A stretch of 64,000 bases of DNA from Candidatus Saganbacteria bacterium (lineage in GTDB: Bacteria > Margulisbacteria > WOR-1 > XYC2-FULL-46-14 > XYC2-FULL-37-10). The stretch covers positions 85,417 to 149,416 of the forward strand of contig JACRPL010000006.1 in assembly GCA_016223245.1 (NCBI GenBank), written 5' to 3'. Both the position numbers and the translations under genes were made by a program. The notes below the pieces were generated by a model that had not been told where the DNA came from, did no database searches, and saw only the letters and a program-made list of their open reading frames with translations. How positions within the stretch are numbered: position 1 is the stretch's first letter; the number at the start of each line of letters is the position of its first letter. Shown here piece by piece: positions 9,865 to 18,159 of the stretch.

Positions 9865-10338
9865 CTATTTCCGGACTTTAAGCATTTTTTCGACATTTTT
9901 TGGGACAAGGCCGTAAATATCGCCTTTTAGGCTGGCGATCTGCTTAACTATGCTTGAGCTCAAATATGAATATTTATAATCCGTCATCAAAAAAACAGTC
10001 TCGATTTCGGGCGCCATTTTCCTGTTGGTAAGCGCCATTTGGAACTCGTAATCAAAGTCCGAGACGGCCCTTAATCCCCGGATGATCGATGACGCCTTAA
10101 CCTTTTTTATGTAATCGACAAGCAGGCCGTTAAAACTATCAACCTTGATTCTTTTAAAGCCTTTAACAGCTTCTTTCAGCATGCCTATCCTATCGCGGAG
10201 CGGGAAAAAAGGCTTTTTTTCAGGGTTTGAAATTACCGCAACATAGACTTCGTCGAAAAGGTTTTCCGCCCGCTTGATCACGTCGAGATGGCCCATTGTG
10301 ACTGGATCGAAGCTTCCCGGGTATACTGCGCGCCTCAT
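9865..10338 (-). CDS. coaD: Phosphopantetheine adenylyltransferase
   Basis: CoaD catalyses the fourth step of coenzyme A synthesis, adenylating 4'-phosphopantetheine. AVYPGSFDPVTMGHLDVI at residues 4-21 carries the (T/S)xGH nucleotidyltransferase signature. RGLRAVSDFDYE and YLSSSIVKQIA are the other conserved blocks. Length 157 residues is typical. It overlaps rsmD by four bases; rsmD-coaD is a common pairing in bacteria. Confidence 0.97.
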   Translation of the reverse strand: MRRAVYPGSFDPVTMGHLDVIKRAENLFDEVYVAVISNPEKKPFFPLRDRIGMLKEAVKGFKRIKVDSFNGLLVDYIKKVKASSIIRGLRAVSDFDYEFQMALTNRKMAPEIETVFLMTDYKYSYLSSSIVKQIASLKGDIYGLVPKNVEKMLKVRK

Positions 10339-10886
10339 GATTCCACCTTATAGAAAGAGAATACGGTATCTCCGTATCTCTCCTCCCTAAACTTTACTAA
10401 TGTCCCGAAATTATCTTTCAATAATGATTTAAACCTGTGTTCGGCAATAATAATGCCGTTAGGGTTCAACAGATCGGATCCCCCTAAATACGCGAGCGAT
10501 CTTGAAAGCTCGGGACTTCCGTATGGAGCCCCGATGAATATTATATCAAATTTAGCGCCGTTTTTTTGGAATATTTTTAGCGCCTGCTTTGCCTCGAGCG
10601 AGTAGGTTTCTGCCTTATCAATAAATCCAAGGTCAGCCAGGTTCTGCCTGATGACTAAAGCCGATCTCCGATCTTTTTCGACAAAGAATGCAAGTTTTGC
10701 GCCGCGAGACAATGCTTCAAGCCCGACCGAACCTGAACCCGCAAAAATATCGAGAAAATTGCTTTCGGGCGTTTTAGCGGCAAGAATATTAAAAAGGGCT
10801 TCTCGGGCCTGGTCGCTTAAAGGCCTCAAGCTGCCTGGCGGGACTTTTATTCTTCTTCCTTTGGCGGATCCTGCAATTATTCTCAT
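10335..10886 (-). CDS. rsmD: 16S rRNA (guanine-N2)-methyltransferase RsmD, altered catalytic motif
   Basis: RsmD methylates G966 of 16S rRNA. The start MRIIAGSAKGRRIKVP, LRPLSDQAREALFNIL and the SAM-binding FLDIFAGSGSVGLEALSRGA are typical, as is the coaD neighbour. The catalytic motif, normally (D/N)PP(Y/F), reads GAPY here (IIFIGAPYGSP, about residues 124-134), so the acidic or amide residue and one proline are replaced. The DNA reads ATC GGG GCT CCA TAC with no frameshift. Either the enzyme is impaired or the substitution is tolerated in this lineage. Confidence 0.88.
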   Translation of the reverse strand: MRIIAGSAKGRRIKVPPGSLRPLSDQAREALFNILAAKTPESNFLDIFAGSGSVGLEALSRGAKLAFFVEKDRRSALVIRQNLADLGFIDKAETYSLEAKQALKIFQKNGAKFDIIFIGAPYGSPELSRSLAYLGGSDLLNPNGIIIAEHRFKSLLKDNFGTLVKFREERYGDTVFSFYKVES

Positions 10887-12943
10887 TAATATCCTAAGAA
10901 TTTACCGTAACGTTTAAATAATTTGGCTTTTAATTCCGGGGAATTTGCCAAGTTGGGATCGGTTTTAATGAATTCAAAAGCCTCATTTCGCGCAATATCC
11001 AAGGTATTTTCATCTCTTATTATATCAGCCATGTGAAATTCGGGCAAACCCGATTGCCTTGCGCCGTAAAAGTCACCGGGCCCCCGCAGTTTAAGGTCTG
11101 CTTCAGCGATTTTGAATCCGTCATTGGTATTAATCATCGCCTTGATCCGAGTTTTGGCCTCGGGAGTTTTTGGATCGCCCATTAGGAAGCAATACGATTC
11201 ATTTTGCCCCCTGCCAACCCTACCCCTCAATTGATGAAGCTGTGAAAGCCCGAATCGCTCTGAATGCTCAATGACCATTATTGACGCGTTAGGAATATCG
11301 ATGCCGACTTCAATAACTGTTGTCGAAACTAATATATGTATCTTCTTGTTGCGGAACTGTTCCATAACTTCATCCTTATCTTTTGGCTTCATTTTCCCAT
11401 GGACAAGGCCGACTATAAATTCGGGGAATATTTCTTTTTGCAAAAGCTCCGCCTCGTCGACAGCAGCTTTTAGATCTAACGTTTCCGACTCTGAAACAAG
11501 CGGACAAACAATGAATATTTGCTGTCCTTCGCTTATCTTGCTTCGCATGAAATCATACGAATTTTTTCTTTTTTGATTTGGAACAAAATGTGTTTTGACC
11601 GGCGTCCTTCCCGGAGGCATTTCATCGATTATCGACCTATCAAGATCGCCGTATAAAGTTAAAGCCAATGATCTTGGAATGGGAGTTGCAGTCATGAATA
11701 GAAAATGCGGATTAATGCCTTTTTCTTTTAGCGCCGATCTTTGCAGGACTCCAAACCTGTGCTGTTCATCGATCACAGCGATCCCTAATTTATTGAATTT
11801 GATCTTATCTTCAATTAAGGCATGGGTCCCTATTACCAGATCATCATCGAGATATTCCTGCCTGCCGGCAGGCACGGCTTTTTTTGCGGCTCTCTGGGAA
11901 GTGCCTGTTAATAATCTAACTTTATGCGTCTTGAACCATTTCGACATCTTTTCAAAATGCTGCTGCGCCAATATTTCCGTTGGAGCGAGGACGGCCGCTT
12001 GAAATCCATTCTTAATTACAGCAAAACAGGCAAGAGCCGCAACCACAGTTTTACCGGACCCAACATCCCCTTGCAGCAGCCTATGCATGGAAAGCCCCGA
12101 TGATAGATCGCTGAATATATCTGAAAGCACTTTATTCTGCGCTCTTGTCAATTCAAAATCGATCGGAAATGCGTCGATGATTTCATGTTTGATCTTGAAT
12201 TGAATGCATTTTCCCCTGGAAAAATCTTTCTTTCTCATTCCGAGGCCGAGCTGGAACAAGAAGAGATCTTCGAATATTATCCGGTTCTTATATGTTCCAA
12301 TATTATTTAGGTCCTTTGGAAAATGAAGGTTCTTTATGGATTCTTGGATATTTTGAAGGCCATATTTTTTAAGTATGCTTCCAGGGATTACATCAGTTAT
12401 ATCGTTTAGATGGAGATCAATCGCGTTGCTTATTATTTTTCTTAAAGTTTTGGCATAAAGGGACTCGGTTAAATGGTAAATGGGAACGATTGCCAAGGTC
12501 TTTCCGGTATCTAACTCCCACTCTTTTGGTATCACTTGCAATCCGCCTTGGAAATGGTTCATTTCGGACCTTCCGGTGATTATAAGTTTTACTCCGGGCT
12601 TGAATTGCCTGTCTAAAAATGGCTGATTAAAAAAAACGGCCTTAATATCCCCTGTCTTATCATTTAGCGTGACCTTGAGTATGGAAAATCGATTTTTGGT
12701 CTGTTGCTTCTCAACATGCGTGATCTCGCCTTTGATAACTATCCTGTCTTGAGGACATTTGATAGAACCGATCCTTGTTGCAACACTGCGATCCTCATAT
12801 TCATAGGGAAAATAATAGATGAGGTCTTCTATGGAAAATATTCCGATCTTGGAAAGGATATTCGCCAAAGCTGGCCCCACGCCTTTCAAGTATTGGACTG
12901 GATTTTGAAGTTTGCCGCTTATCATTATTTGACATTTTAACAT
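10886..12943 (-). CDS. recG: ATP-dependent DNA helicase RecG, with repeat insertion
   Basis: RecG remodels stalled replication forks and branched DNA. The wedge domain occupies roughly residues 60-160. Helicase motifs follow: LLQGDVGSGKTVVA (I), LAPTEILAQQ (Ia), IDEQHRFGV (II), MTATPIPRSL (III), TTVIEVGIDIP and QLRGRVGRG (V, VI). Between motifs Ia and II, at about residue 357, the segment AVPAGRQE is encoded by a palindromic repeat at 11857-11874 inserted in frame. Total 685 residues is normal. ATG at 12943 and Met7 are both possible starts and neither has a good Shine-Dalgarno. The stop overlaps the rsmD start by one base. Confidence 0.95.
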   Translation of the reverse strand: MLKCQIMISGKLQNPVQYLKGVGPALANILSKIGIFSIEDLIYYFPYEYEDRSVATRIGSIKCPQDRIVIKGEITHVEKQQTKNRFSILKVTLNDKTGDIKAVFFNQPFLDRQFKPGVKLIITGRSEMNHFQGGLQVIPKEWELDTGKTLAIVPIYHLTESLYAKTLRKIISNAIDLHLNDITDVIPGSILKKYGLQNIQESIKNLHFPKDLNNIGTYKNRIIFEDLFLFQLGLGMRKKDFSRGKCIQFKIKHEIIDAFPIDFELTRAQNKVLSDIFSDLSSGLSMHRLLQGDVGSGKTVVAALACFAVIKNGFQAAVLAPTEILAQQHFEKMSKWFKTHKVRLLTGTSQRAAKKAVPAGRQEYLDDDLVIGTHALIEDKIKFNKLGIAVIDEQHRFGVLQRSALKEKGINPHFLFMTATPIPRSLALTLYGDLDRSIIDEMPPGRTPVKTHFVPNQKRKNSYDFMRSKISEGQQIFIVCPLVSESETLDLKAAVDEAELLQKEIFPEFIVGLVHGKMKPKDKDEVMEQFRNKKIHILVSTTVIEVGIDIPNASIMVIEHSERFGLSQLHQLRGRVGRGQNESYCFLMGDPKTPEAKTRIKAMINTNDGFKIAEADLKLRGPGDFYGARQSGLPEFHMADIIRDENTLDIARNEAFEFIKTDPNLANSPELKAKLFKRYGKFLGY
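11857..11874. repeat. Palindromic CCTGCCTGCCGGCAGGCA repeat inside recG
   Basis: An 18-base element with a perfect 16-base palindrome core (TGCCTGCCGGCAGGCA) lies in the helicase part of recG and is translated as part of AVPAGRQ. The same core occurs at about 35007, 40830, 43382, 44869 and 46813. Its length is a multiple of three in effect, because the recG frame continues. Confidence 0.9.
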
Positions 12944-12957
12944 AATTTTGATAAGAT
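12929..12957 (+). promoter_or_regulatory. Sigma-70 promoter of rpmB (leaderless)
   Basis: TTGACA (12929-12934), a 17-base spacer and TAAGAT (12952-12957) precede the rpmB ATG by only nine bases. A start site 6-7 bases after the -10 box would give a leader of about three bases and no Shine-Dalgarno. The promoter overlaps the start of recG on the other strand. Confidence 0.75.
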
Positions 12958-12966
12958 ATTTTTATA

Positions 12967-13158
12967 ATGAGCAGAAAATGCTATGTTTGCGGCAAATCTC
13001 CGAATTACGGCGAAAATGTCAGCCATAGCCACAAAAAAACAAAGCGCGTATTTTTGCCGAATATCCAAAGGATATATATTATGGAAGGCAAGAAAAAACT
13101 GCGCGAAAACGTCTGCACAAAATGCATTAAAGCTCACAAGATCGTAAAGGCGGCTTAA
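12967..13158 (+). CDS. rpmB: 50S ribosomal protein bL28, zinc-ribbon form
   Basis: The 63-residue protein [20 protein letters not shown] is bL28. Two cysteine pairs, CYVC and CTKC, show that it is the zinc-binding (C+) paralogue. The central block [11 protein letters not shown] is the conserved RNA-binding part. It is transcribed alone, opposite to its neighbours, from a near-consensus promoter. Its TAA overlaps the TAA of the fliI/J gene on the other strand through the palindrome TTAA. Confidence 0.97.
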   Translation: MSRKCYVCGKSPNYGENVSHSHKKTKRVFLPNIQRIYIMEGKKKLRENVCTKCIKAHKIVKAA

Positions 13159-14951
13159 TCCTCTCTCTTTTCCCTTTGAAACCTTTGGGTCGCGATCTCG
13201 TCCAAAAACTTCAGTTCAAGGTCTTGCATCAGCTTTTTGTATTTTTCAAGCGTCTTTTCTTTGTCTTTTTCGATGATTTTCTTGTCTTTCATTGATGATA
13301 CAAGCTTTTCGCGCTGGTCTTCCAGCACCCGGCTTGCTTCTATCACTTTTTCCACCTGTTCTTTAATGTCTTCCTTCAGTATCCCCAGATGCGCATGCCT
13401 GCGGAGGACTTTTTCAAAATCGGACACCGCGCCTTTCTTGAAGACTTGCCTTATATCTTCTTCTTCTTTCCTTTTTTTGGATTTTAATTTTTCTTCCTCT
13501 TCTTTTTCCTTGAGATATTCCCTCTTTTTTTCGGCAAATTTTTCCTGTTCTTTTTTTTCGCGGATCCCGCGGACCTTGAGCACTGCTTCCAAATTATATT
13601 TGAATTTCCCGGCCTTTACTTTTCGCGCCATATATTGCTCCAAAATAAAAATGCCTATCAATCTGTTGACAGTTTCTTCAAAATCAATATGCTCAAATGT
13701 CCCTTGCTTCAAGAAGTCATTGACTTCATCGATCTTTGAAAGAGCATAATCGATCTTCGGGTTGCTTCCTTTGACGTATGCCCCGATATTTATCAGGTCC
13801 TCGGCCTCGGCATAGCGCGCCAAAACTTCCCTTAATTTCCCGGCCGCTTCCCTCTGTTCGTCAGACACGAGATTAGACATGAGCCTCGAAACGCTATGTG
13901 GAACTTCAATTGAAGGATAATGGTTGCGTGCCGCCAGGTCCCTTGAAAGGATAATATGCCCGTCTAAGATCGACCGGCATTGGTCGGCTATAGGCTCGTT
14001 GAAATCATCGCCTTCAACAAGTATAGTGTAAAATGCAGTGATCGACCCGACAACTGACGTTCCCGACCGCTCCATTAATTTCGGCAGGAGCGCAAAAACA
14101 GACGGAGTATATCCCCTGGTCGTGGGAGGCTCTCCGGCCGCAAGCCCGACCTCGCGCTGGGCCATTGCAAAACGCGTTACCGAATCCATCATTAGAATAA
14201 CTTTGTTCCCAAGGTCCCTGAAATATTCGGCAATAGCTGTTGCGACAAAGGCGGCTTTTAGCCTGATGAGAGGAGGCTGGTCGGATGTTGCGACCACGAC
14301 AACCGATTTTTTAAGGCCTTCCTCTCCCAACGATTCTTCAATAAAATCCCTGACCTCGCGTCCGCGCTCGCCAACCAGAGCGATAACGTTGACTTCCGCT
14401 TCGGCGTTCCTTGCTATCATGCCCATAAGAGTGGATTTCCCAACGCCTGACCCTGCAAAGATACCCATCCTTTGGCCGCGGCCAATTGTAAGCAACCCAT
14501 CAATAGCCCTAACCCCAACGCGCAATATTTCTGCAACCCTGGGTCTTTTTACTGGATCCGGAGGCTCGGCGTAAAGAGGCCTTTCTTCATTAAAAGAAAT
14601 TGGTCCCTTGCCGTCAATCGGCTCGCCTAATCCGCTTAAGACCCTGCCTAGGATACTATGGCCTGTTTTGATCATAAGAGGTTTTCCTGCCGCAAACACT
14701 TGGGACCCAGGCGAAATGCCCGATGTAGATCCAAGAGGCATAAGCAGCACCCTTTGCTCTTTGAAGCCCACAACCTCGGCTAATGCTTCTCTTCCCTCTT
14801 TTTCTATCTTTATTGCGCATAGGTCGCCAACTGAAACACCGCCGACCTGGGCTTCAATAATAAGCCCTACAACCTGGACGATCTTTCCTATTACTTTTAC
14901 AAGGTCGGCTTTTTCAATAGCGCGATGGTATTTATCAAGATCGACTGGCAT
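13155..14951 (-). CDS. fliI: Flagellar export ATPase FliI fused to FliJ
   Basis: This single uninterrupted frame of 598 residues is far longer than FliI (about 440). Residues 1-435 are FliI, the hexameric ATPase of flagellar protein export: Walker [11 protein letters not shown], Walker [11 protein letters not shown], and the FliI/SctN block [20 protein letters not shown]. From about residue 441 ([19 protein letters not shown]) the sequence is FliJ-like: a basic start, then about 150 residues of charged coiled coil with [18 protein letters not shown]. FliJ is normally a separate stalk protein resembling the F1 gamma subunit. The fusion replaces the usual fliI-fliJ gene pair after fliH. The internal ATG at 13631 still has a ribosome binding site, so free FliJ may also be made. 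A sequencing error removing a stop is possible but no frameshift is needed. Confidence 0.92.
   Translation of the reverse strand: MPVDLDKYHRAIEKADLVKVIGKIVQVVGLIIEAQVGGVSVGDLCAIKIEKEGREALAEVVGFKEQRVLLMPLGSTSGISPGSQVFAAGKPLMIKTGHSILGRVLSGLGEPIDGKGPISFNEERPLYAEPPDPVKRPRVAEILRVGVRAIDGLLTIGRGQRMGIFAGSGVGKSTLMGMIARNAEAEVNVIALVGERGREVRDFIEESLGEEGLKKSVVVVATSDQPPLIRLKAAFVATAIAEYFRDLGNKVILMMDSVTRFAMAQREVGLAAGEPPTTRGYTPSVFALLPKLMERSGTSVVGSITAFYTILVEGDDFNEPIADQCRSILDGHIILSRDLAARNHYPSIEVPHSVSRLMSNLVSDEQREAAGKLREVLARYAEAEDLINIGAYVKGSNPKIDYALSKIDEVNDFLKQGTFEHIDFEETVNRLIGIFILEQYMARKVKAGKFKYNLEAVLKVRGIREKKEQEKFAEKKREYLKEKEEEEKLKSKKRKEEEDIRQVFKKGAVSDFEKVLRRHAHLGILKEDIKEQVEKVIEASRVLEDQREKLVSSMKDKKIIEKDKEKTLEKYKKLMQDLELKFLDEIATQRFQREKRED
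13629..13643 (-). promoter_or_regulatory. fliJ: Internal ribosome binding site and start codon for FliJ inside fliI-fliJ
   Basis: On the minus strand TTGGAG is followed by six bases and an in-frame ATG (13631-13629). This is exactly where the FliJ-like part begins ([11 protein letters not shown]). Translation from here would give a 158-residue FliJ ending at 13155, the usual FliJ size. This suggests that the fusion arose from a fliI-fliJ pair by loss of the fliI stop codon while the fliJ start remained. Confidence 0.6.
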
Positions 14952-15635
14952 TTACTCGCCTTCTTCTTTGTTTTCTTTTTTAAAAGCGTCTTCTATAGCC
15001 TGTAATTTTGTGGAGATCCTGGCATCGACATATCCAAGGTTTGTTTCGATAACGCAGCCCCCGGGCTCGATCTGGCTGTCTTCAAGTATAGAGAAGCTTT
15101 TCACCCCATCGACGATCCCCATTAATTTATCCTTATACTTTTTTATATAATCCGCATCCTCGCGGTTTACGCGGATAATGACCTGTTCGCGGTCAGACAC
15201 CCTGTTTATTGCGTCTGATACGATATTCAAGCAGACATCGCGGTGGAGTGAAACTTCAGACCTTATTATTTGCTCGGAAGCTTTGATCGCCAGGCGCAAT
15301 ATTTCGCTTTCGGCGTCTTTTATTATTTTTTTTCTTTCGATTACGGCCTCGTTTAACGTTTGGAGCGATTGTTTGATATTTTCTGCGGCCTGATTCTTGC
15401 CCTGTTCTATCCCTTCCTCAAATGCCTGATCCCTGATCGATTTTGACTCTGACCTGGCTTCAGCAATTAGCTCGCTTGCTTTTTGCTCTGCCTCGGAAAG
15501 GTCAAGCCTTTCTCCGCCGGAATTTTCAGGTTCTATGGGCGATAGCGCATCAGGCTCCACATGAACTTGGACCGGCTTTGTCTTTATTAATATCTCGCCT
15601 GTTTCTTTGATCTTTGAATGCTTTATTAAAGCCAT
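14952..15635 (-). CDS. fliH: Flagellar assembly protein FliH
   Basis: FliH tethers and regulates FliI at the export gate. The protein has a variable N-terminus, a charged coiled coil (LSEAEQKASELIAEARSES, residues ~50-110, including the EGIEQGKNQA segment) and a C-terminal domain similar to the V/F-ATPase stator (EILRLAIKASEQIIRSE; IEPGGCVIETNLGYVDARI). GGAG lies eight bases before the ATG at 15635, which shares a base with the fliG stop (TGATG). About 227 residues is normal. Confidence 0.93.
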   Translation of the reverse strand: MALIKHSKIKETGEILIKTKPVQVHVEPDALSPIEPENSGGERLDLSEAEQKASELIAEARSESKSIRDQAFEEGIEQGKNQAAENIKQSLQTLNEAVIERKKIIKDAESEILRLAIKASEQIIRSEVSLHRDVCLNIVSDAINRVSDREQVIIRVNREDADYIKKYKDKLMGIVDGVKSFSILEDSQIEPGGCVIETNLGYVDARISTKLQAIEDAFKKENKEEGE

Positions 15636-16162
15636 CAAAGCTTCTCCGAAAAATGCTCGATCAATTTATCTTTTAATTCGTCGCTAAGCGGGGTCGGTTT
15701 GATATCGCTCAAAATATCGTCTATTTGGTCGCGTGAAACAGTTATGTTCATCAATACTTCTTCGCGCTGCATTGGCGGAAGTTTTGAAAGCATAAATGCG
15801 GCGATCTGCGGGCGCTCGCTTGAAAGCAAATATGCTATTTTCTTGCTGCTCGAATGGTATATCCTATCCTTATCTCCAGGCGCTTTCGGCCCCGAGTAAT
15901 CAATGCCTGTTTTTCTGAATTCTTCCGGTATTTCAAAAGCAGGTTTTTCCGATGCCTTAGATTTTGGAGGGAGCGCAACATAACTGTTAAAATCAGCAAA
16001 AACTTCGCCGAGCGCTTCAGGGGTTGGCGTCGGAAGATGATTTATAGAGGATGCGATTATATCCGCAAGTTCTTCGGGAAGATATCTAAGGATCGCGGAC
16101 GAAGTTTCGGATCCTAAAATAGAAAGAAAAATAGTCGCTTTTTCCCGCCCCGAAAGCTTCAT
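15635..16162 (-). CDS. fliG: Truncated flagellar motor switch protein FliG (no torque domain)
   Basis: The start MKLSGREKATIFLSILG matches the FliG N-terminal domain that binds FliF. The segment SSERPQIAAFMLSKLPP corresponds to the EHPQ motif of the FliG middle domain, which contacts FliM. The protein then ends after about 175 residues, whereas FliG is usually 330-345. The C-terminal domain with the charged torque helix that meets the stator is absent, and the next gene, fliH, starts at once with no remnant in between. The start at 16162 has GGAGG seven bases upstream and forms ATGA with the fliF stop. The missing part may be encoded elsewhere or replaced by a second FliG. Confidence 0.85.
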   Translation of the reverse strand: MKLSGREKATIFLSILGSETSSAILRYLPEELADIIASSINHLPTPTPEALGEVFADFNSYVALPPKSKASEKPAFEIPEEFRKTGIDYSGPKAPGDKDRIYHSSSKKIAYLLSSERPQIAAFMLSKLPPMQREEVLMNITVSRDQIDDILSDIKPTPLSDELKDKLIEHFSEKL

Positions 16163-17769
16163 TGGTCTTCCTCCGTAAGCCATTTTTTCAATAGATTGGC
16201 CAGCCTTTCAGGATTGTCATGCGCTATATCCTGTATTTGTTTTACAGTAGTTGTAGCTTCAGATTCGGACGGAACGCTTGGAGCGCTTGATTCAGCCGCA
16301 TGTTCAAATGGCATGTTTATTTGCTTTCGTTTTGCAAATCTCCCCGCAATAAAGAATATTGCAATAACAATTATTGCCCCTGACGCCCAAAGAAAATAAT
16401 TCAGAAGATTTATCTGAAAAGGCTTTTTTGGGCTTATCGGCTGGACGGAAGCGTAATGGAACGGAACTTGCTTTAATATCATCCTGTCGCCGCGCAGTTT
16501 GTTGTAAGAGATCGCAAGAGCAATAGTTTGGTAGGTGGATTTTTTCAGCTTGTATGAAAGCGGAAAACTGTTATCGATCAGTACAATTGTCGTAATTTTA
16601 CGGATCGGCGCAATAATGAAGCCTGCATCCGATCTGATCTTTAATTTGGTGGCTTTCTGCCAAGAGCCTGAATCGCCAAACATTACATTGACCCTAACAA
16701 TCACTCCGTTTTGCGGATAGAACTGGCTTAATAGCTCCTGTACCTTAGAGGTCAATTGCCTTTCGTACTCTTCTTTCGCCTTCAGCTTGAGCAAAGCCTT
16801 TTCTTCGGCGGATAATTTTGCTGGTTTTTCGATTTGTTTTTCAACCGGTTTTTCGATGGGTTTTTCTGCGGCGGCTTCCTTTTGTTTATTTATCGGCCAA
16901 ATATTGAACGGCAGGGAAAATTTTGCCTTTACTTCGGATTTTACAGGCCCTTCAACTTTTTCTGTTATTTTTTCCTCCGTCTTTTTTGCTTCCTCTTGTT
17001 CTTCTGCGATTTCCGGCCCAACTTTCTTTTTAACTTCTTTTTCTATTTCCTTTTGAGGCATCGTTTCCCTAATGATCGGCTTTTGCTGGAACTCTTCCAC
17101 TGCATTCAAGGCTTTGCTGCTTAAAATATTGCCCATGTCATCAACGATCGTTACGTTTTCGGCCTTCAAGTTCTCGACACTGCTTGCAACAAGATGGATG
17201 ATCCCGTTTATTTGTTCGAGACGAAGGTATACTCCGGGCATCATCTTCAAAAGGACAGCCGCAGTTACAGGAGCTTTTGTAACTTCAAACAACCTGGTTT
17301 CCGGAAGCACTATTTGGACCCGAACATCATCTACTCCTTCGATTCTTCGTATCGTACGCGACAATTCTCCAGATATCGCGCGTATTAATTGGATCCTTCG
17401 GTCAAAGTCGGTGGCTCCCATCCTTGTTTCATTGAATATTTCCCAGCCGACGGCGCCGCCTTGCGGCAGGTTTTTTTCCGCGAGACCAAGCCGCGCGTCA
17501 TCCGCTTTTTCTTTCGGGACACTGATCGCCGACCCGTCTTGTTCAATTTTGTAGGGAATTTTCAGCTCTTTTAGCCTGGTAATAACGTTTGCCGCGTCTT
17601 TAAGGTCTAAATTGGTGTAAATCCTGACATCTGAAGGCCCTTTGCTTGCGGACATCGGCATGCACCCGCGGAAATTCCATAACAGGAACAGAGAGATGGC
17701 GATTACAACTACCGAAATAGCTATAATTAATCTTTGGTTGCTAACGATCGGTTGGTTTTCCTCCGCCAT
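16159..17769 (-). CDS. fliF: Flagellar MS-ring protein FliF
   Basis: FliF forms the membrane ring on which the flagellum is built. One helix at residues ~13-32 is followed by the periplasmic ring-building domains (IEGVDDVRVQIVLPETRLF; VNGII-like block), a low-complexity Glu/Lys/Pro stretch at ~240-310 (repeats of EKPIEKPVEKQ), a second helix at ~455-480 and a short cytoplasmic tail. The tail NPERLANLLKKWLTEED is the conserved FliG-binding end. 536 residues is normal. It overlaps fliG by four bases. Confidence 0.95.
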   Translation of the reverse strand: MAEENQPIVSNQRLIIAISVVVIAISLFLLWNFRGCMPMSASKGPSDVRIYTNLDLKDAANVITRLKELKIPYKIEQDGSAISVPKEKADDARLGLAEKNLPQGGAVGWEIFNETRMGATDFDRRIQLIRAISGELSRTIRRIEGVDDVRVQIVLPETRLFEVTKAPVTAAVLLKMMPGVYLRLEQINGIIHLVASSVENLKAENVTIVDDMGNILSSKALNAVEEFQQKPIIRETMPQKEIEKEVKKKVGPEIAEEQEEAKKTEEKITEKVEGPVKSEVKAKFSLPFNIWPINKQKEAAAEKPIEKPVEKQIEKPAKLSAEEKALLKLKAKEEYERQLTSKVQELLSQFYPQNGVIVRVNVMFGDSGSWQKATKLKIRSDAGFIIAPIRKITTIVLIDNSFPLSYKLKKSTYQTIALAISYNKLRGDRMILKQVPFHYASVQPISPKKPFQINLLNYFLWASGAIIVIAIFFIAGRFAKRKQINMPFEHAAESSAPSVPSESEATTTVKQIQDIAHDNPERLANLLKKWLTEEDQ

Positions 17770-17788
17770 TTCGCCTCCTTGCCTTATT

Positions 17789-18142
17789 TTATACCTGCAT
17801 CTGCGTTATTTCTTTGAATGTGCTGACAGCCGAATTTATTGTTGTTATCGCAAGTTGTATCAATACGCTCGATTTTGATGTCGCGATCATAACATCCTGC
17901 AAGTCGGCTTTCCCATGTATATAATCCCCTATCAATTGGTTCGCCCGCATTTCTGTTTTTGAGATATTATCCAACGCATTTACCGCTTTCGCAAGCACAT
18001 CTTCGAAAGGATTGCTCGAAACAAACGGGGAACTGCCTATCTGCGGCGTAATCTGTACTGAACTCGGTCTTGATGATTGAGGGATATCATCTTCTAACAG
18101 CTGCGCCAGCCTCAATTGCAATTTGTCGATCGGTTCAACCAT
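17789..18142 (-). CDS. fliE: Flagellar hook-basal body protein FliE
   Basis: FliE joins the MS ring to the rod. The C-terminal half is diagnostic: NPFEDVLAKAVNALDNISK and GKADLQDVMIATSKSSVLIQ. The protein is 117 residues long, with an extra Ser/Pro-rich N-terminal 40 residues. It lies between flgC and fliF as in most flgBC-fliE-fliFGHIJ operons. Confidence 0.93.
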   Translation of the reverse strand: MVEPIDKLQLRLAQLLEDDIPQSSRPSSVQITPQIGSSPFVSSNPFEDVLAKAVNALDNISKTEMRANQLIGDYIHGKADLQDVMIATSKSSVLIQLAITTINSAVSTFKEITQMQV

Positions 18143-18159
18143 TTAATATCCTCCCCAAA

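Noticed and set aside
9440-9916. Plus-strand frame of 158 codons opposite the coaD-adjacent gene
   Set aside because: Ser/Cys-rich antisense shadow of a helical Glu/Lys-rich gene; no start signal and no domain.
15635-16183. FliG gene broken by a frameshift, with the missing C-domain in another frame
   Set aside because: fliH begins at the stop codon of fliG (TGATG) and all downstream frames are accounted for; no FliG C-domain sequence is left.
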